From: JALXDT01 sp964634755
Lineage (GTDB): Bacteria; Acidobacteriota; Aminicenantia; JAMOAD01
Assembly (NCBI GenBank): GCA_964634755.1
Contig: CAZWJH010000043.1
Span: 1 to 20,559 of the forward strand
DNA: 20,559 nucleotides
Reading direction: 5' to 3'
A program made the position numbers and the translations under genes. The notes beneath the pieces were generated by a model. The model was not told where the DNA came from. It did no database searches and saw only the letters and a list, made by a program, of their open reading frames with translations. Shown piece by piece: positions 1 to 8,678 of this stretch (the stretch's first letter is position 1; the number at the start of each line of letters is the position of its first letter).

Positions 1-20
1 TATATTTTATTAACATAAAA

Positions 21-26
21 TATAAT
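21..26 (+). promoter_or_regulatory. Possible -10 box upstream of the 62-residue protein gene
   Basis: A perfect TATAAT lies 27 bases before the ATG at 53. It would give a leader of about 20 bases that still contains the strong AGGAGG ribosome site at 43-48. The matching -35 region would fall at or before position 1, so it cannot be checked. The surrounding sequence is very AT-rich, which makes chance TATAAT matches common. Confidence 0.4.
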
Positions 27-52
27 AAACTAATTTATCGTAGGAGGAAAAA

Positions 53-241
53 ATGTCAGAAGATAAAAAGAATTGCCTTGATGGTGAAATTTACAGAGAG
101 ATAGTTGAAATTGAGGGAAAACCTTACGAACACCTCGGATTCAGAGATTATGAGAATAAATTCGGACAAATGCTTGAGAAATTGGTGGGTAAAAAGGTCA
201 GAGTTTGTATAACAGTGGTTGAAGATGAAGAAGAAAGCTAA
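53..241 (+). CDS. Small acidic protein of unknown function (62 aa)
   Basis: I do not recognise this family. The frame has a strong ribosome site (AGGAGG, 43-48, five bases before the ATG), which supports it as a real gene. The protein is soluble, with no signal peptide or membrane segment, and begins and ends acidic (MSEDKK at the start, EDEEES at the end). The middle reads like a small alpha/beta fold: a GKPYEHLGF turn, a probable helix from about residue 32 to 44, then a GKKVRVCITVV strand. Its two cysteines (9 and 52) are far apart and form no zinc motif. It sits 66 bases upstream of the Trm112-family gene in the same direction, and the two proteins share the opening MSEDK, so co-transcription is plausible. 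No function is assigned. Confidence 0.75.
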   Translation: MSEDKKNCLDGEIYREIVEIEGKPYEHLGFRDYENKFGQMLEKLVGKKVRVCITVVEDEEES

Positions 242-307
242 AAATCCAAGTTTTTATTGAATTTTCAATTAAAAATTTATATGATATAAAACAGCAAGGA
301 GGTTAAG

Positions 308-502
308 ATGAGTGAAGATAAAAATTTACCCATAGACAAAGAACTTTTGGATATTCTTGCCTGTCCCGTATGTAAAACGGATGTTGTATTAACAGAAGAT
401 AAAAAGGGACTCAGATGCGTTAAGTGCGGAAGAATTTATCCGATAAAAGACGGAATTCCTGTAATGTTAGTGGATGAAGCAACACCACCCACTAACGAAT
501 AA
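308..502 (+). CDS. Trm112-family zinc-ribbon protein (64 aa)
   Basis: The product matches the Trm112/UPF0434 (YcaR-like) family in length and pattern: a LLDILACPVC segment with C19 and C22, a second pair C37 and C40 in RCVKCGRIYP, then the family's IKDGIPVML ending. Four cysteines would bind one zinc. In eukaryotes and archaea Trm112 is a small partner that stabilises and activates several methyltransferases; the bacterial role is less settled, so a methyltransferase-partner role here is inference. The start has an excellent ribosome site (AAGGAGG, 296-302). A secreted glycosidase-like gene follows 25 bases later, and no methyltransferase gene is visible in the window. Confidence 0.9.
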   Translation: MSEDKNLPIDKELLDILACPVCKTDVVLTEDKKGLRCVKCGRIYPIKDGIPVMLVDEATPPTNE

Positions 503-527
503 TTATTTTTTTACGAAGAGGCATAAA

Positions 528-2867
528 ATGAAAAAAATATTATTAACCCTTAATTTGTTTATATTCGTTTTTTCCCTTTTGTTTTCATCGCAGCCTCAGG
601 TTAAAAACCCATCACTTCAGGAAGAATTATCAAATCCGTTTTGCTTTTTTTTAGTCCCCTCCGATGAACTCGGATTTAAAAATTCACCCAAAGGCAGTCA
701 GATAACTTATGATGGAGCGATTTTCACAGGACACGGAGAGCTTGATTTTTTCATTGGTCCGGATTTTAAACCTGTAAATCAGAGAATAAGAACACTTTAC
801 AGGGATTATATCCCCGTTTACACATACATTGAAAAATCAAACGGGATTACATACACAATCAAGGCATTTGCCGCTCCCCTTAACCTAAATCCTCTTAATA
901 TTCTCATTAACTTTATAGAAATAAAGGCTGAAAATAAAACAAAAAGTTCCAAAAAAGCCGGTGTGGGATTCTCTTTTGTTTCAGGAAAAGGTAAGTTCAG
1001 AAGATGCAAAAAAATTAATTATAGAAATTGGTATGAAAAAAAGTTTATGAAATCGGAAATTTACACTAAAAAAGAATTAAAAACAGAGTTTGGAATCGGG
1101 AATGCTTACAAAAACAAACATTTTGTATTCTCTTATGAATACAATGGAGATGTCAAAGATTTTAAAATTTCGGCAGAGCAGAGGTCAAAGCTTAAAATAA
1201 GATTTTCATTCACTTTAAAACCAGATGAAAAAGAGAGCTTTATAATTAAAATGCCCTATGTCCCCATATATGAGGAAAGAACAAAACTAATTAAGAAGGT
1301 AGTTGATAGCAATTATACCCTCTATTTGAAAAATATTATAAATTTCTGGGAAAGGGAGCTTTCAAAGGGTACTCAAATATTCATACCGGAGAAAAAGGTA
1401 AATGATACCATAAAAGCGGGATTTGCCTATCTTTTAATGGCAAGGGATACTATGGAAAACGGAAGAGTTGAGCAGCATGTAAATCAATTTCAGTATGATT
1501 TTTTCTATCCCCGTGATGGGGCTTACATGGCAAGAGTGTACAATATGTACAATAGGCTTGATTTTGCAAAGGGAACAGTAAACAATTTTATAAAATATGA
1601 TAAAAGAGGGAACCCAACATCTTTTGTTAACAAATATCCCGATGATTGGGGCCAATCACTCTGGGCTGTAGGCTCATACTTCAGAACATCCAAAGATCTG
1701 AATTTTATTAAAAAGATTTATAAAATTATTCCGGACCACATAAATAGATTCATAAATTTTTGTAAAAAAGACCCCATAGGATTATGGCCTGTAGCAGGCC
1801 CCTATGATAATGAAGCAATAAACGGACATTACACAGGTCACAGCTTCTGGGCTCTTTTAGGATTAAATGATGCAATCTTCATAGCAAAAACACTAAAAAA
1901 AGAAAAAGATGCAATATTTTTTGAAAAGGTTTACAAGCAATACAAAAGTGTCTTCTTTAAAATACTAAAAGGTATAATTAAAAAAACCGGAGGTTACATA
2001 CCGCCGGGGCTTGATAAACCTGAAGATGGATACGATTGGGCAAATGCCTCCGCAGGTGTTTACCCCTTTGAGATTTTATCCCCCTATGGGAAAATTGCCG
2101 AAGCAACAAGCTCTCTTTTAAGAAAGTACAAATACAGAGAAGGAATTATGACCTATGGTCCCAATGCCTATGCCTTAAAATTAGCTGAACTTAGCGGAAA
2201 AAATCTTAAACCCGGATGGCTCCATCATTATGAGACCTTTTATGTAACAGAAACTCTCCTTGCAATGGGAAAGCAGGAAGAGGTAATAGAGGATCTTCAC
2301 TCAATTCTTGCCCATACTGGAAGTACAAATGATGGATTTGAGTTCTCAGTAAAGCCGTGGAGTAATAGGGATACAGGACACAATTTTCCTCCCCACGGCT
2401 GGTTTGCAGCAAGGTATAATGAACTCGTAAGAAATATGCTCGTAAGAGAATTTAAAAATGAGCTTCACCTTTTCTCCGCAATATCTCCCGAATGGGTAAA
2501 ACCCGGAAATATTATAAAAGTGCAAAATGGTCTTACATATTTCGGGAAAATTTCAATGCAATATAAGATAAAAAAAGACGGAGCAAAAATTGAGATAAAA
2601 ACAGAATTCAATTCTCCACCTGAGAAAATTCTATTCCACATCCCCTATTTTGCCAAAGTAAAAGAGATAAAAGTTGATGGTAAAAAAGCAAAAATAACAA
2701 ATCTGAAGTATGACAGAGCTGTTGTTATTCAAAAAGTTCCCAAAATAATTAAAATCAGGTGGAAATTGGTAAAAACCAAAAAACTCAATTTCAAAACAGC
2801 TGCAATTTCCCTTTTGAAAAAATACCATTCAAAGGATAAAAATTTTAATAAAAAATACCTTTTTTAA
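528..2867 (+). CDS. Secreted six-hairpin glycosidase-like protein (779 aa)
   Basis: The start at 528 follows a GAAGAGG ribosome site and gives a textbook signal peptide (MKKILLTLNLFIFVFSLLFS), so the upstream ATG at 474 inside the Trm112 gene is rejected. Residues about 25-285 look like an all-beta N-terminal domain. Residues about 290-640 look like an (alpha/alpha)6 barrel, with YPRDGAY at 327-333, DDWGQSLWAVGSYF near 372-385, a GLWPVAGPYDNE stretch at 418-429 and HHYETFYVTE at 566-575. The C-terminal part from about 645 is a beta domain, as in glucoamylase-like and rhamnosidase-like enzymes. D330, D427, E429 and E569 are candidate catalytic acids. The substrate is probably a glycan outside the cytoplasm; I cannot assign a CAZy family. 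It is the last rightward gene before a convergent junction. Confidence 0.8.
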   Translation: MKKILLTLNLFIFVFSLLFSSQPQVKNPSLQEELSNPFCFFLVPSDELGFKNSPKGSQITYDGAIFTGHGELDFFIGPDFKPVNQRIRTLYRDYIPVYTYIEKSNGITYTIKAFAAPLNLNPLNILINFIEIKAENKTKSSKKAGVGFSFVSGKGKFRRCKKINYRNWYEKKFMKSEIYTKKELKTEFGIGNAYKNKHFVFSYEYNGDVKDFKISAEQRSKLKIRFSFTLKPDEKESFIIKMPYVPIYEERTKLIKKVVDSNYTLYLKNIINFWERELSKGTQIFIPEKKVNDTIKAGFAYLLMARDTMENGRVEQHVNQFQYDFFYPRDGAYMARVYNMYNRLDFAKGTVNNFIKYDKRGNPTSFVNKYPDDWGQSLWAVGSYFRTSKDLNFIKKIYKIIPDHINRFINFCKKDPIGLWPVAGPYDNEAINGHYTGHSFWALLGLNDAIFIAKTLKKEKDAIFFEKVYKQYKSVFFKILKGIIKKTGGYIPPGLDKPEDGYDWANASAGVYPFEILSPYGKIAEATSSLLRKYKYREGIMTYGPNAYALKLAELSGKNLKPGWLHHYETFYVTETLLAMGKQEEVIEDLHSILAHTGSTNDGFEFSVKPWSNRDTGHNFPPHGWFAARYNELVRNMLVREFKNELHLFSAISPEWVKPGNIIKVQNGLTYFGKISMQYKIKKDGAKIEIKTEFNSPPEKILFHIPYFAKVKEIKVDGKKAKITNLKYDRAVVIQKVPKIIKIRWKLVKTKKLNFKTAAISLLKKYHSKDKNFNKKYLF

Positions 2868-2868
2868 G

Positions 2869-2889
2869 GGAAAAGATTAAAGCTTTTCC
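2869..2889. other. Short inverted repeat at the convergent junction
   Basis: GGAAAAG at 2869-2875 and CTTTTCC at 2883-2889 pair over 7 bp around a 7-base loop. The structure covers the gap between the two converging genes and runs into the end of the recD2-like frame. It could slow or end transcription from both sides, but no T-tract follows the stem directly on either strand, so it is not called a terminator. Confidence 0.25.
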
Positions 2890-5018
2890 ACGACAAGCTC
2901 ATAAATTCGTGAATTTCTTTTAAGCGGAGTATTGTTGTGAACAGCTATTTCCAGAGCCTTGAGGTCCCCCACAAAAATAAGCATCTTTTTTGCTCTTGTA
3001 ATTGCAGTGTATATAAGATTTCTTTGAAGCATAATTCCCTGTGATTTGCTTATCGGCACTATGATATAATCGTATTCACTTCCCTGTGATTTGTGTATTG
3101 ATATTGCATAAGCCAGAGTTATCTCATTAAATTCTTTTCTCTCGTAAACAACCGTATTTCCGTAAAAATCCACTTCAACCGTTTGAGTATAATAGTTTAC
3201 TCTTTTAACATTGCCCAAATCACCATTGAAAACATCTTTTTCATAATTGTTTTTCAATTGCATAACTTTATCGCCCTTTTTAAGCTCCCTTTCATAATGC
3301 TTTATTCCTCTTTTTGAGCTATTTAATTTTTTCTGGATTATACTGTTAATATTATCAACTCCTATTGTCCCCCTGTAAACAGGAGCAAGAATCTGAATTG
3401 AATCGGAAAATGGGTCAACCATAAATTTCGAAGGAATTCTTTCAGTATAAAGTTCTATTATAAGCTCCAAAATATCCTCTTCCCTTTCCTTTCTTACAAA
3501 ATAAAAATCAGAAATTGTATCTCCCGAGGGGTTTAGTTCAGGCATCTCTCCCATTTTAACCTTAAGAGCATTTATATTAATAAGACTATCCTCTGATCTT
3601 CTGTAAATTTTATCTAAAAAATAGACCGGAATTTTACTTGAATTTACCAAATCCCTAAAAACATATCCGGGTCCTACAGGCGGAAGCTGGTAGTGGTCCC
3701 CGACAAGGATAAGCTGGGTGTTGGGGCCAAAAGCATCCAAAAGTCTGTAAAAAATAAAAATATCCATCATTGAGGCTTCGTCAATAATAACAGCATCAGC
3801 CTCCAATGGATTAAATCGGTTTTTCATAAAGCCCTCTTTTCCCGGGATGTATTCTAATAGCCTGTGAATTGTTTTTGCATCTTCACCGGAAGTTTCACTT
3901 ATCCTCTTTGCCGCTCTACCCGTTGGAGCTGCAATCATAACAGTTTTTCCATTTTCTTTTAAAAGAGAAACTATAAATTTCAAAATCGTGGTTTTACCTG
4001 TCCCTGGTCCTCCTGTTATTATTGAAAGCTTGTTGTTAACAGCACTAAGGATTACTTCTCTCTGATTCTCATCTATTTTTATTCCCCACTTTTTCTCAAT
4101 TTTTTCAATGGTTTTTTCAGAAGGCTTTAAAGTAAAAAGAAATGGATGTTTTTTCAAAATCAGGAGTTTATCCACAATTTTTTTCTCAATCTCATACACA
4201 TATTTTAAATAAATTGCAGAATTCCAAACAATTATTTCATCCTCATCCTCCAATTCATCAAGCAGTAATTCAAAAGATTCAGGCGTGGAACCCATCTCTG
4301 AAATAAAAATATTCTCAAGCTCCTCTTTTTTCAAAAAAGTGTGTCCATCTTCAAGAGAGCTTTCAAGCAAATAAAGAATATAGCTTTTTAATCTGAATGG
4401 GGAATCTTCGGGAATTCCCAATTTTTTCGCGGCCCTGTCAGCCAATTTGAAACCTATTCCTTTTACCTTTTTAATTAAAATGTAGGGGTTTTCACTAATA
4501 TCACGCTCAATGTCCCCTTCAAAATTTTCTAATATCTTATAAGAAAGTGCGGTTCCAAATCCGAGAAAAGAAAGAAAAACGAGAGAATCAAGGGTATCTC
4601 CCATCTCGGAAAGACTTTCCTTTATCCCTTTTATATTTTTTTTACCTATTCCCTTTATTTCAAGAAGTTTATCAGGCTTATTTTTTATTATCTCAATTGT
4701 ATTCTCTCCGAACTTTTCAACAATTTTTCTTGCGGTTTTCTCTCCTATGCCCTTTATTCTACCCGAAGAGATAAATCTTATAATACTTTCCCTTTTCTCC
4801 TCTTTATCAAATAAAAAATCTTTGACAAGGAACTCCTTACCATAAACAGGATGATTTTTATACTCCCCTTTTAAGATCAAAGAATCTCCCTCTCCAACAC
4901 CTTCCATTTTTCCGACAAGGCTAATTAAATTTCCCCCTTTTTCTCTTGCTTTAACTATCTTAAAACCTTTTTCCCCTTCAAAACTTATTGAAATGACCGT
5001 TGCTTTTATCTCTTCCAT
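2877..5018 (-). CDS. recD2: RecD2-type ATP-dependent DNA helicase (SF1)
   Basis: This 713-residue protein has the RecD2 (RecD/TraA) layout found in bacteria that use the helicase outside a RecBCD complex. The N-terminal region carries helix-hairpin-helix motifs (GRIKGIGEKTARKI at 86-99, IKGIGKKNIKGI at 121-132, and KVKGIGFKLA at 184-193). The helicase core follows: Walker A GGPGTGKTT at 336-344, APTGRAAKR at 364-372, Walker B IIDEASMMD at 411-419, GDHYQLPPVGPG at 440-451, and the C-terminal SIHKSQGSEYD and YTAITRAKK motifs (640-650 and 670-678). It should unwind DNA 5' to 3' in repair or replication. Its ATG shares one base with the truB stop (TAATG), so it is probably translationally coupled. 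It is the last leftward gene, with no recB or recC nearby. Confidence 0.93.
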   Translation of the reverse strand: MEEIKATVISISFEGEKGFKIVKAREKGGNLISLVGKMEGVGEGDSLILKGEYKNHPVYGKEFLVKDFLFDKEEKRESIIRFISSGRIKGIGEKTARKIVEKFGENTIEIIKNKPDKLLEIKGIGKKNIKGIKESLSEMGDTLDSLVFLSFLGFGTALSYKILENFEGDIERDISENPYILIKKVKGIGFKLADRAAKKLGIPEDSPFRLKSYILYLLESSLEDGHTFLKKEELENIFISEMGSTPESFELLLDELEDEDEIIVWNSAIYLKYVYEIEKKIVDKLLILKKHPFLFTLKPSEKTIEKIEKKWGIKIDENQREVILSAVNNKLSIITGGPGTGKTTILKFIVSLLKENGKTVMIAAPTGRAAKRISETSGEDAKTIHRLLEYIPGKEGFMKNRFNPLEADAVIIDEASMMDIFIFYRLLDAFGPNTQLILVGDHYQLPPVGPGYVFRDLVNSSKIPVYFLDKIYRRSEDSLININALKVKMGEMPELNPSGDTISDFYFVRKEREEDILELIIELYTERIPSKFMVDPFSDSIQILAPVYRGTIGVDNINSIIQKKLNSSKRGIKHYERELKKGDKVMQLKNNYEKDVFNGDLGNVKRVNYYTQTVEVDFYGNTVVYERKEFNEITLAYAISIHKSQGSEYDYIIVPISKSQGIMLQRNLIYTAITRAKKMLIFVGDLKALEIAVHNNTPLKRNSRIYELVVEKL

Positions 5019-5926
5019 TATTTCAAAACTATGACGGGCTTAAATGCTCTCTTGCTTATTTCAGGTTCTGCAAGACAGAGAAATTTCCCCTCATCATTAA
5101 AAAGCTTAAAAAATTCAGCACTTACGCCTTCAACTTTTAAGACTTCTTCGGCAGGAACATAAGCACCATTTGATGCAAGAAATTCCCCTCTTGGAGAAAC
5201 AATAATTTTGGGAAACTCAGGGAAAATTTTTTCAACAGGAATAACAAAGTTAAATATCTTTCCCTTTTTTATCTCTTTATCAAACTCTTCCAAAGTTAGT
5301 GCATGCTCAACTTTATAACCTCCCACTTCTGTTCTTCTGAGCTCTACCATTGTGGCACCAACTCCTAAAAGCTCTCCTATGTCATTTATTAAACTCCTAA
5401 TATAAGTTCCGGAAGATGAGGAAACGATAAAGTTAAAATATGGTGGTTCATAATTTGTTAATTTCAAAAAATCTATTTTTATCTTAACGGGTTTTCTTTC
5501 AACCTCCTTACCTTCCCGGGCAAGTTTATAAAGGGGCCTCCCCTTAAATTTTTTAGCAGAAAACATAGGTGGAGTTTGAAGACTTTCGCCCAAGAATGAG
5601 TTCAAAGCATTTTCAAGTTCATTTTTAGTTATTACAAAATCCTCAATCTCCTTTATCACATTTCCTGTAATGTCAAAAGTATCTGTTTTCAAACCCAATT
5701 TTGCCTTTGCCTCATAAGTTTTAGAATCTCTTTTAAACAGATCAAAAAATTTAGTTGCTTTACCTATTCCTACTATCAAAAGCCCCGTAGCAATGGGATC
5801 AAGAGTTCCAAAATGTCCAACCTTGTTCCCATGAAAAACCTTTTTTACCCTTCTTACAATATCAAAAGAAGAAAAACCAGAAGGTTTATCAATAAGCAAG
5901 ATTCCCGAAATTTTAAGCTCTTTCAT
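5018..5926 (-). CDS. truB: tRNA pseudouridine-55 synthase TruB
   Basis: TruB converts U55 in the T-loop of tRNA to pseudouridine. The 302-residue product has the normal length. The N-terminal LLIDKPSGFSSFDIVRRVK leads into the catalytic motif HFGTLDPIATGLL, where D43 is the expected nucleophile, and GTYIRSLINDIGELLG is the conserved later motif. The last 70 or so residues form a TruB C-terminal RNA-binding region. The ATG at 5926 is the first start after an in-frame stop; its ribosome site is weak (A-rich only). The 29 bases before it form the widest gap in the leftward block. The final base of its stop codon is the first base of the recD2 start. Confidence 0.95.
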   Translation of the reverse strand: MKELKISGILLIDKPSGFSSFDIVRRVKKVFHGNKVGHFGTLDPIATGLLIVGIGKATKFFDLFKRDSKTYEAKAKLGLKTDTFDITGNVIKEIEDFVITKNELENALNSFLGESLQTPPMFSAKKFKGRPLYKLAREGKEVERKPVKIKIDFLKLTNYEPPYFNFIVSSSSGTYIRSLINDIGELLGVGATMVELRRTEVGGYKVEHALTLEEFDKEIKKGKIFNFVIPVEKIFPEFPKIIVSPRGEFLASNGAYVPAEEVLKVEGVSAEFFKLFNDEGKFLCLAEPEISKRAFKPVIVLK

Positions 5927-5955
5927 GCTTTTTATTCACGTTACTGCAACTTAAA

Positions 5956-6801
5956 TTAAGCACTTCCCACAACTTCCTCTTTTACTCTGTGAAATTCAAA
6001 TGGATTTTTAATAAAGTTTATTGAAAGCTTATTAAAAAGGGTTGGTTGTTCTATATTACAAACATGTCCACTTTCTTTTATTATCCTCAAAACAGAATTT
6101 TTGTGTTTCTTCACTACCGTCTTCACCCCCGGTAAAAACATATAATCTTCCTCTCCCATTAAATAAAGAGTGGGTATTTTTGTCTCTTTTTCCCTAAAAA
6201 ATTTCATTAACGGATTTACCTCATATGTTAATCGGAGCCATCTTAAAAACTCTTTTTGATAAAGTTTTTTGGCTTCTCTAACAAAGATTAATCTGGACTC
6301 TTTATGTCTTTTTTTAGGCATTATAATCCAGGCATAAAGCTTATAAATCCACATATACGGGATAATCTTTTTAACCATATTCCCAACTGCTACCAAAAAT
6401 TTTGAACGGATATTGAATCTGATAACAGCTCCTCCCAAAATCATTGATTCGACCCTTTCAGGATAAAGCTCTGCAATATTCCTTATAATAATTGTCCCAA
6501 GCGAGATGCCAACAAAATGTGCAGATTTCAAGTTAATATAATCCATAACTTCAAGAATATCCTCACTTATATCTTTGAAAGTATACTCATTATCTTTCCA
6601 TCTTTGAAAAACATTTTTTGATTTTCCATGCCCTCTTAAATCCAAAAGCAAAACATTAAACTCTCTCCTAAATGCTCTGAGTTGCTTAAACCAAACAGTG
6701 GAGCTTCCCCCGGCCCCATGGATAAAAACAACCCACTTATCAGAATTTTTGTTTTCATATACTTTGAAATAGAGAGTCGGTCTCTTATTTTTTTTCTTCA
6801 T
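5956..6801 (-). CDS. Alpha/beta-fold hydrolase (281 aa)
   Basis: A complete alpha/beta hydrolase. The oxyanion-hole motif FIHGAGGSS lies at 26-34, LLLDLRGHGKS at 51-61, the nucleophile elbow GISLG at 98-102 (Ser100), the acid in MGEEDYMF (Asp219) and the histidine in ESGHVCNIEQP (His246). The triad is complete, so it should be active. There is no signal peptide, and residues 130-190 form a basic lid region. The substrate cannot be read from the sequence; esterase, lipase or C-C hydrolase activities are all possible. The start overlaps the stop of the SpoIID-type gene by four bases (ATGA), suggesting coupled translation. The tail after residue 265 is unremarkable. Confidence 0.88.
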   Translation of the reverse strand: MKKKNKRPTLYFKVYENKNSDKWVVFIHGAGGSSTVWFKQLRAFRREFNVLLLDLRGHGKSKNVFQRWKDNEYTFKDISEDILEVMDYINLKSAHFVGISLGTIIIRNIAELYPERVESMILGGAVIRFNIRSKFLVAVGNMVKKIIPYMWIYKLYAWIIMPKKRHKESRLIFVREAKKLYQKEFLRWLRLTYEVNPLMKFFREKETKIPTLYLMGEEDYMFLPGVKTVVKKHKNSVLRIIKESGHVCNIEQPTLFNKLSINFIKNPFEFHRVKEEVVGSA

Positions 6802-8678
6802 TTTTCTCTCACTAAATCAAAATAATCTACAAGTTGAGTACTAGGATAATAATAATTTAAGATTTCTTTGTACTTTCTTCCCTTTAAAGCCATTCCATAA
6901 GCTCCAACTTGGCACATCCCAACACCGTGTCCCCAACCTCTTCCTATAAATGTTATCCTTTTTATCCCATTGTTGTCAAACTCTCTGTCAATGAAAAACA
7001 GAGTATCCCTTAAATCAAGAGCTCTTTTTATCTGATAACCATAAACAAAATAACTTTTATTTTCATCCTGAATTTCTAGTTTAATGACCCTTCCGGATTC
7101 ACCTCTTTTAAGAGAAACAATATCATAAAGCTTTGCTATGGGAGTAAATTTTCTTATGGTTCTTTCAAGCTCTTTCAGAGTATAAGCTTTATGCCAAAAA
7201 GGATAAAAACTATCCGGTTTCAGAGAGAAATCTGGATATTCAACAATCATCATTTTTAGGTTATCTTTAACTCTAAAGACTTTTATCTTTTCCTTCCCTG
7301 TTAAAAAAAGCATATGGGCAGGATAAATTTTTCCCTTAATTTTTCTTAAAAGAATAGGAGATTCTACATTCAGCTTTATTTCATTCCCATTTTTATCTTT
7401 TAAGGTCAATTCATATCCAATTAAAGAGACAAAATTAACATCCTCAAAAATCTTAAAGTTTTTCATTAAAATAGTTGAAAGGATTGAAACAAATTTATTA
7501 AAACTTAAAGGCGCTTCCAAGTTATCCTTCTTATTTATTACTCCTTTTTTCAATAGATATTGAATCATGTAGGTATATCTCTTTCCGTATTTAATTATAA
7601 GAGGGTTGGGAAGTTCAAAAGGTTTAACTTCCTCTTTCGCTTTAATATAAATAGAAAAGAATTTATCAAATGGTTCCAAAAGAGAATGTATAGTTACTTT
7701 TTTTAGAAAAAAGTCTATATCCTTATCCATTAAAACAGCTACCTTTTTCAACAGAGGAGATGCTCTGTCCGGTGGGATTTTATTATTACCTTTTCTTAAA
7801 TCAAATTCATCCACAAGATTTATTGCAAGGGCAAGATCCAATTCCATCGAATAAGGCTTAAAATTATCTGTATAGACCCAATACCATTTTATATCATCAT
7901 ATTCGCAGTGTTGGCTTATGAGATAAGGAGCCCCCATACCTTTAAACATCTTCTTTGCACTCTCTGTAAAACCTCCACACGAAGCACTATACAAAGAAGC
8001 AATTAACTTTCCCCCAAAAATAAGCACTTCCCCTTTTGTATCTTCCACAGCCTTATCAGTAAGAGCTGTTTCTCCGCTTTTCCCTTTATACACCTGACAA
8101 TCCTGAGTAGCACATATATCATACCCTTCCTGCTCAAACTTTTTCAGATTAAAGAGCGCATATGTCCGTGATGCTACAGCTTGAGCTTTTAATGCCTCAA
8201 TTTCTCCGTAAATTGATGGGGAAAGTTCATAAGGTAAAACACCTCTTAGATACTCCTCTATATTTAATATATTAACGAGATTAAGATATTCTCCTCTGTT
8301 CAAAAGCAAAAAAATTCCCCGGTATTCATTTTCTCCTATTTTTAGAAAAGAGCCTTTCTCAGGTAAAATAAACAAATCTCCTTTCAAAATTTGAGTTTCC
8401 TTACCTGTCTGAATTGTTATTGCACCATTGTTAAGGTTAAACTCTACCACACCCAAAATATTTTCGAAAACCTTTTGCCCTCTAAAATAAATCTTTAACC
8501 CACTAGTTGAGGATATTATTACATTTTTTTCTCCTAACACAAGACCTACCCTTATCACAGGAGATTCAATATTAATTCCCCCGGGATACAAAAGCCTCAC
8601 TCTCTTTTTGCATGATTCTACCAAAAAAAAAGCCAATACCACTAAAAATAATAGGATTAGTTTTTTGAAGGCTTTCAT
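6798..8678 (-). CDS. SpoIID/LytB-domain protein, probable lipoprotein, with a large insertion
   Basis: Residues 134-265 carry the first part of a SpoIID domain: EEYLRGVLPYELSP with the expected catalytic Glu151, EALKAQAVASRTYA, ATQDCQVYKG and SASCGGFTES. The second part is at about 510-620: SLKRGESGRVIKLEI, IGRGWGHGVGMCQVGAYG and EILNYYYPST. SpoIID family members cleave peptidoglycan glycan strands lacking stem peptides. About 230 residues (roughly 270-500) separate the halves, far more than in typical members. The N-terminus is a hydrophobic signal ending LVESC, an imperfect lipobox with Cys23. The ATG at 8678 shares a base with the preceding stop (TGATG) and has AAAGG nine bases upstream; a TTG one codon earlier is less likely. 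The downstream hydrolase overlaps by four bases. Confidence 0.88.
   Translation of the reverse strand: MKAFKKLILLFLVVLAFFLVESCKKRVRLLYPGGINIESPVIRVGLVLGEKNVIISSTSGLKIYFRGQKVFENILGVVEFNLNNGAITIQTGKETQILKGDLFILPEKGSFLKIGENEYRGIFLLLNRGEYLNLVNILNIEEYLRGVLPYELSPSIYGEIEALKAQAVASRTYALFNLKKFEQEGYDICATQDCQVYKGKSGETALTDKAVEDTKGEVLIFGGKLIASLYSASCGGFTESAKKMFKGMGAPYLISQHCEYDDIKWYWVYTDNFKPYSMELDLALAINLVDEFDLRKGNNKIPPDRASPLLKKVAVLMDKDIDFFLKKVTIHSLLEPFDKFFSIYIKAKEEVKPFELPNPLIIKYGKRYTYMIQYLLKKGVINKKDNLEAPLSFNKFVSILSTILMKNFKIFEDVNFVSLIGYELTLKDKNGNEIKLNVESPILLRKIKGKIYPAHMLFLTGKEKIKVFRVKDNLKMMIVEYPDFSLKPDSFYPFWHKAYTLKELERTIRKFTPIAKLYDIVSLKRGESGRVIKLEIQDENKSYFVYGYQIKRALDLRDTLFFIDREFDNNGIKRITFIGRGWGHGVGMCQVGAYGMALKGRKYKEILNYYYPSTQLVDYFDLVREK

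Noticed and set aside
256..269. ATTGAA / TTCAAT inverted repeat between the first two genes
   Set aside because: The loop is only two bases and the stem is nearly all A-T, with no terminator-like T-run after it.
262..290. Promoter-like TTTTCA-17-TATAAA before the Trm112 gene
   Set aside because: Transcription would begin near 297, inside the AAGGAGG ribosome site, so it would not serve this gene well. AT-rich sequence gives such matches by chance.
474..527. N-terminal extension of the glycosidase-like gene
   Set aside because: It lies inside the Trm112 gene and the AT-rich gap, has no ribosome site, and would bury a clear signal peptide that begins at 528.
4547..4774. Open frame of 75 codons on the rightward strand
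   Set aside because: It is antisense to the helix-hairpin-helix part of recD2, and the low-complexity Phe/Leu-rich product reflects purine-rich coding on the other strand.
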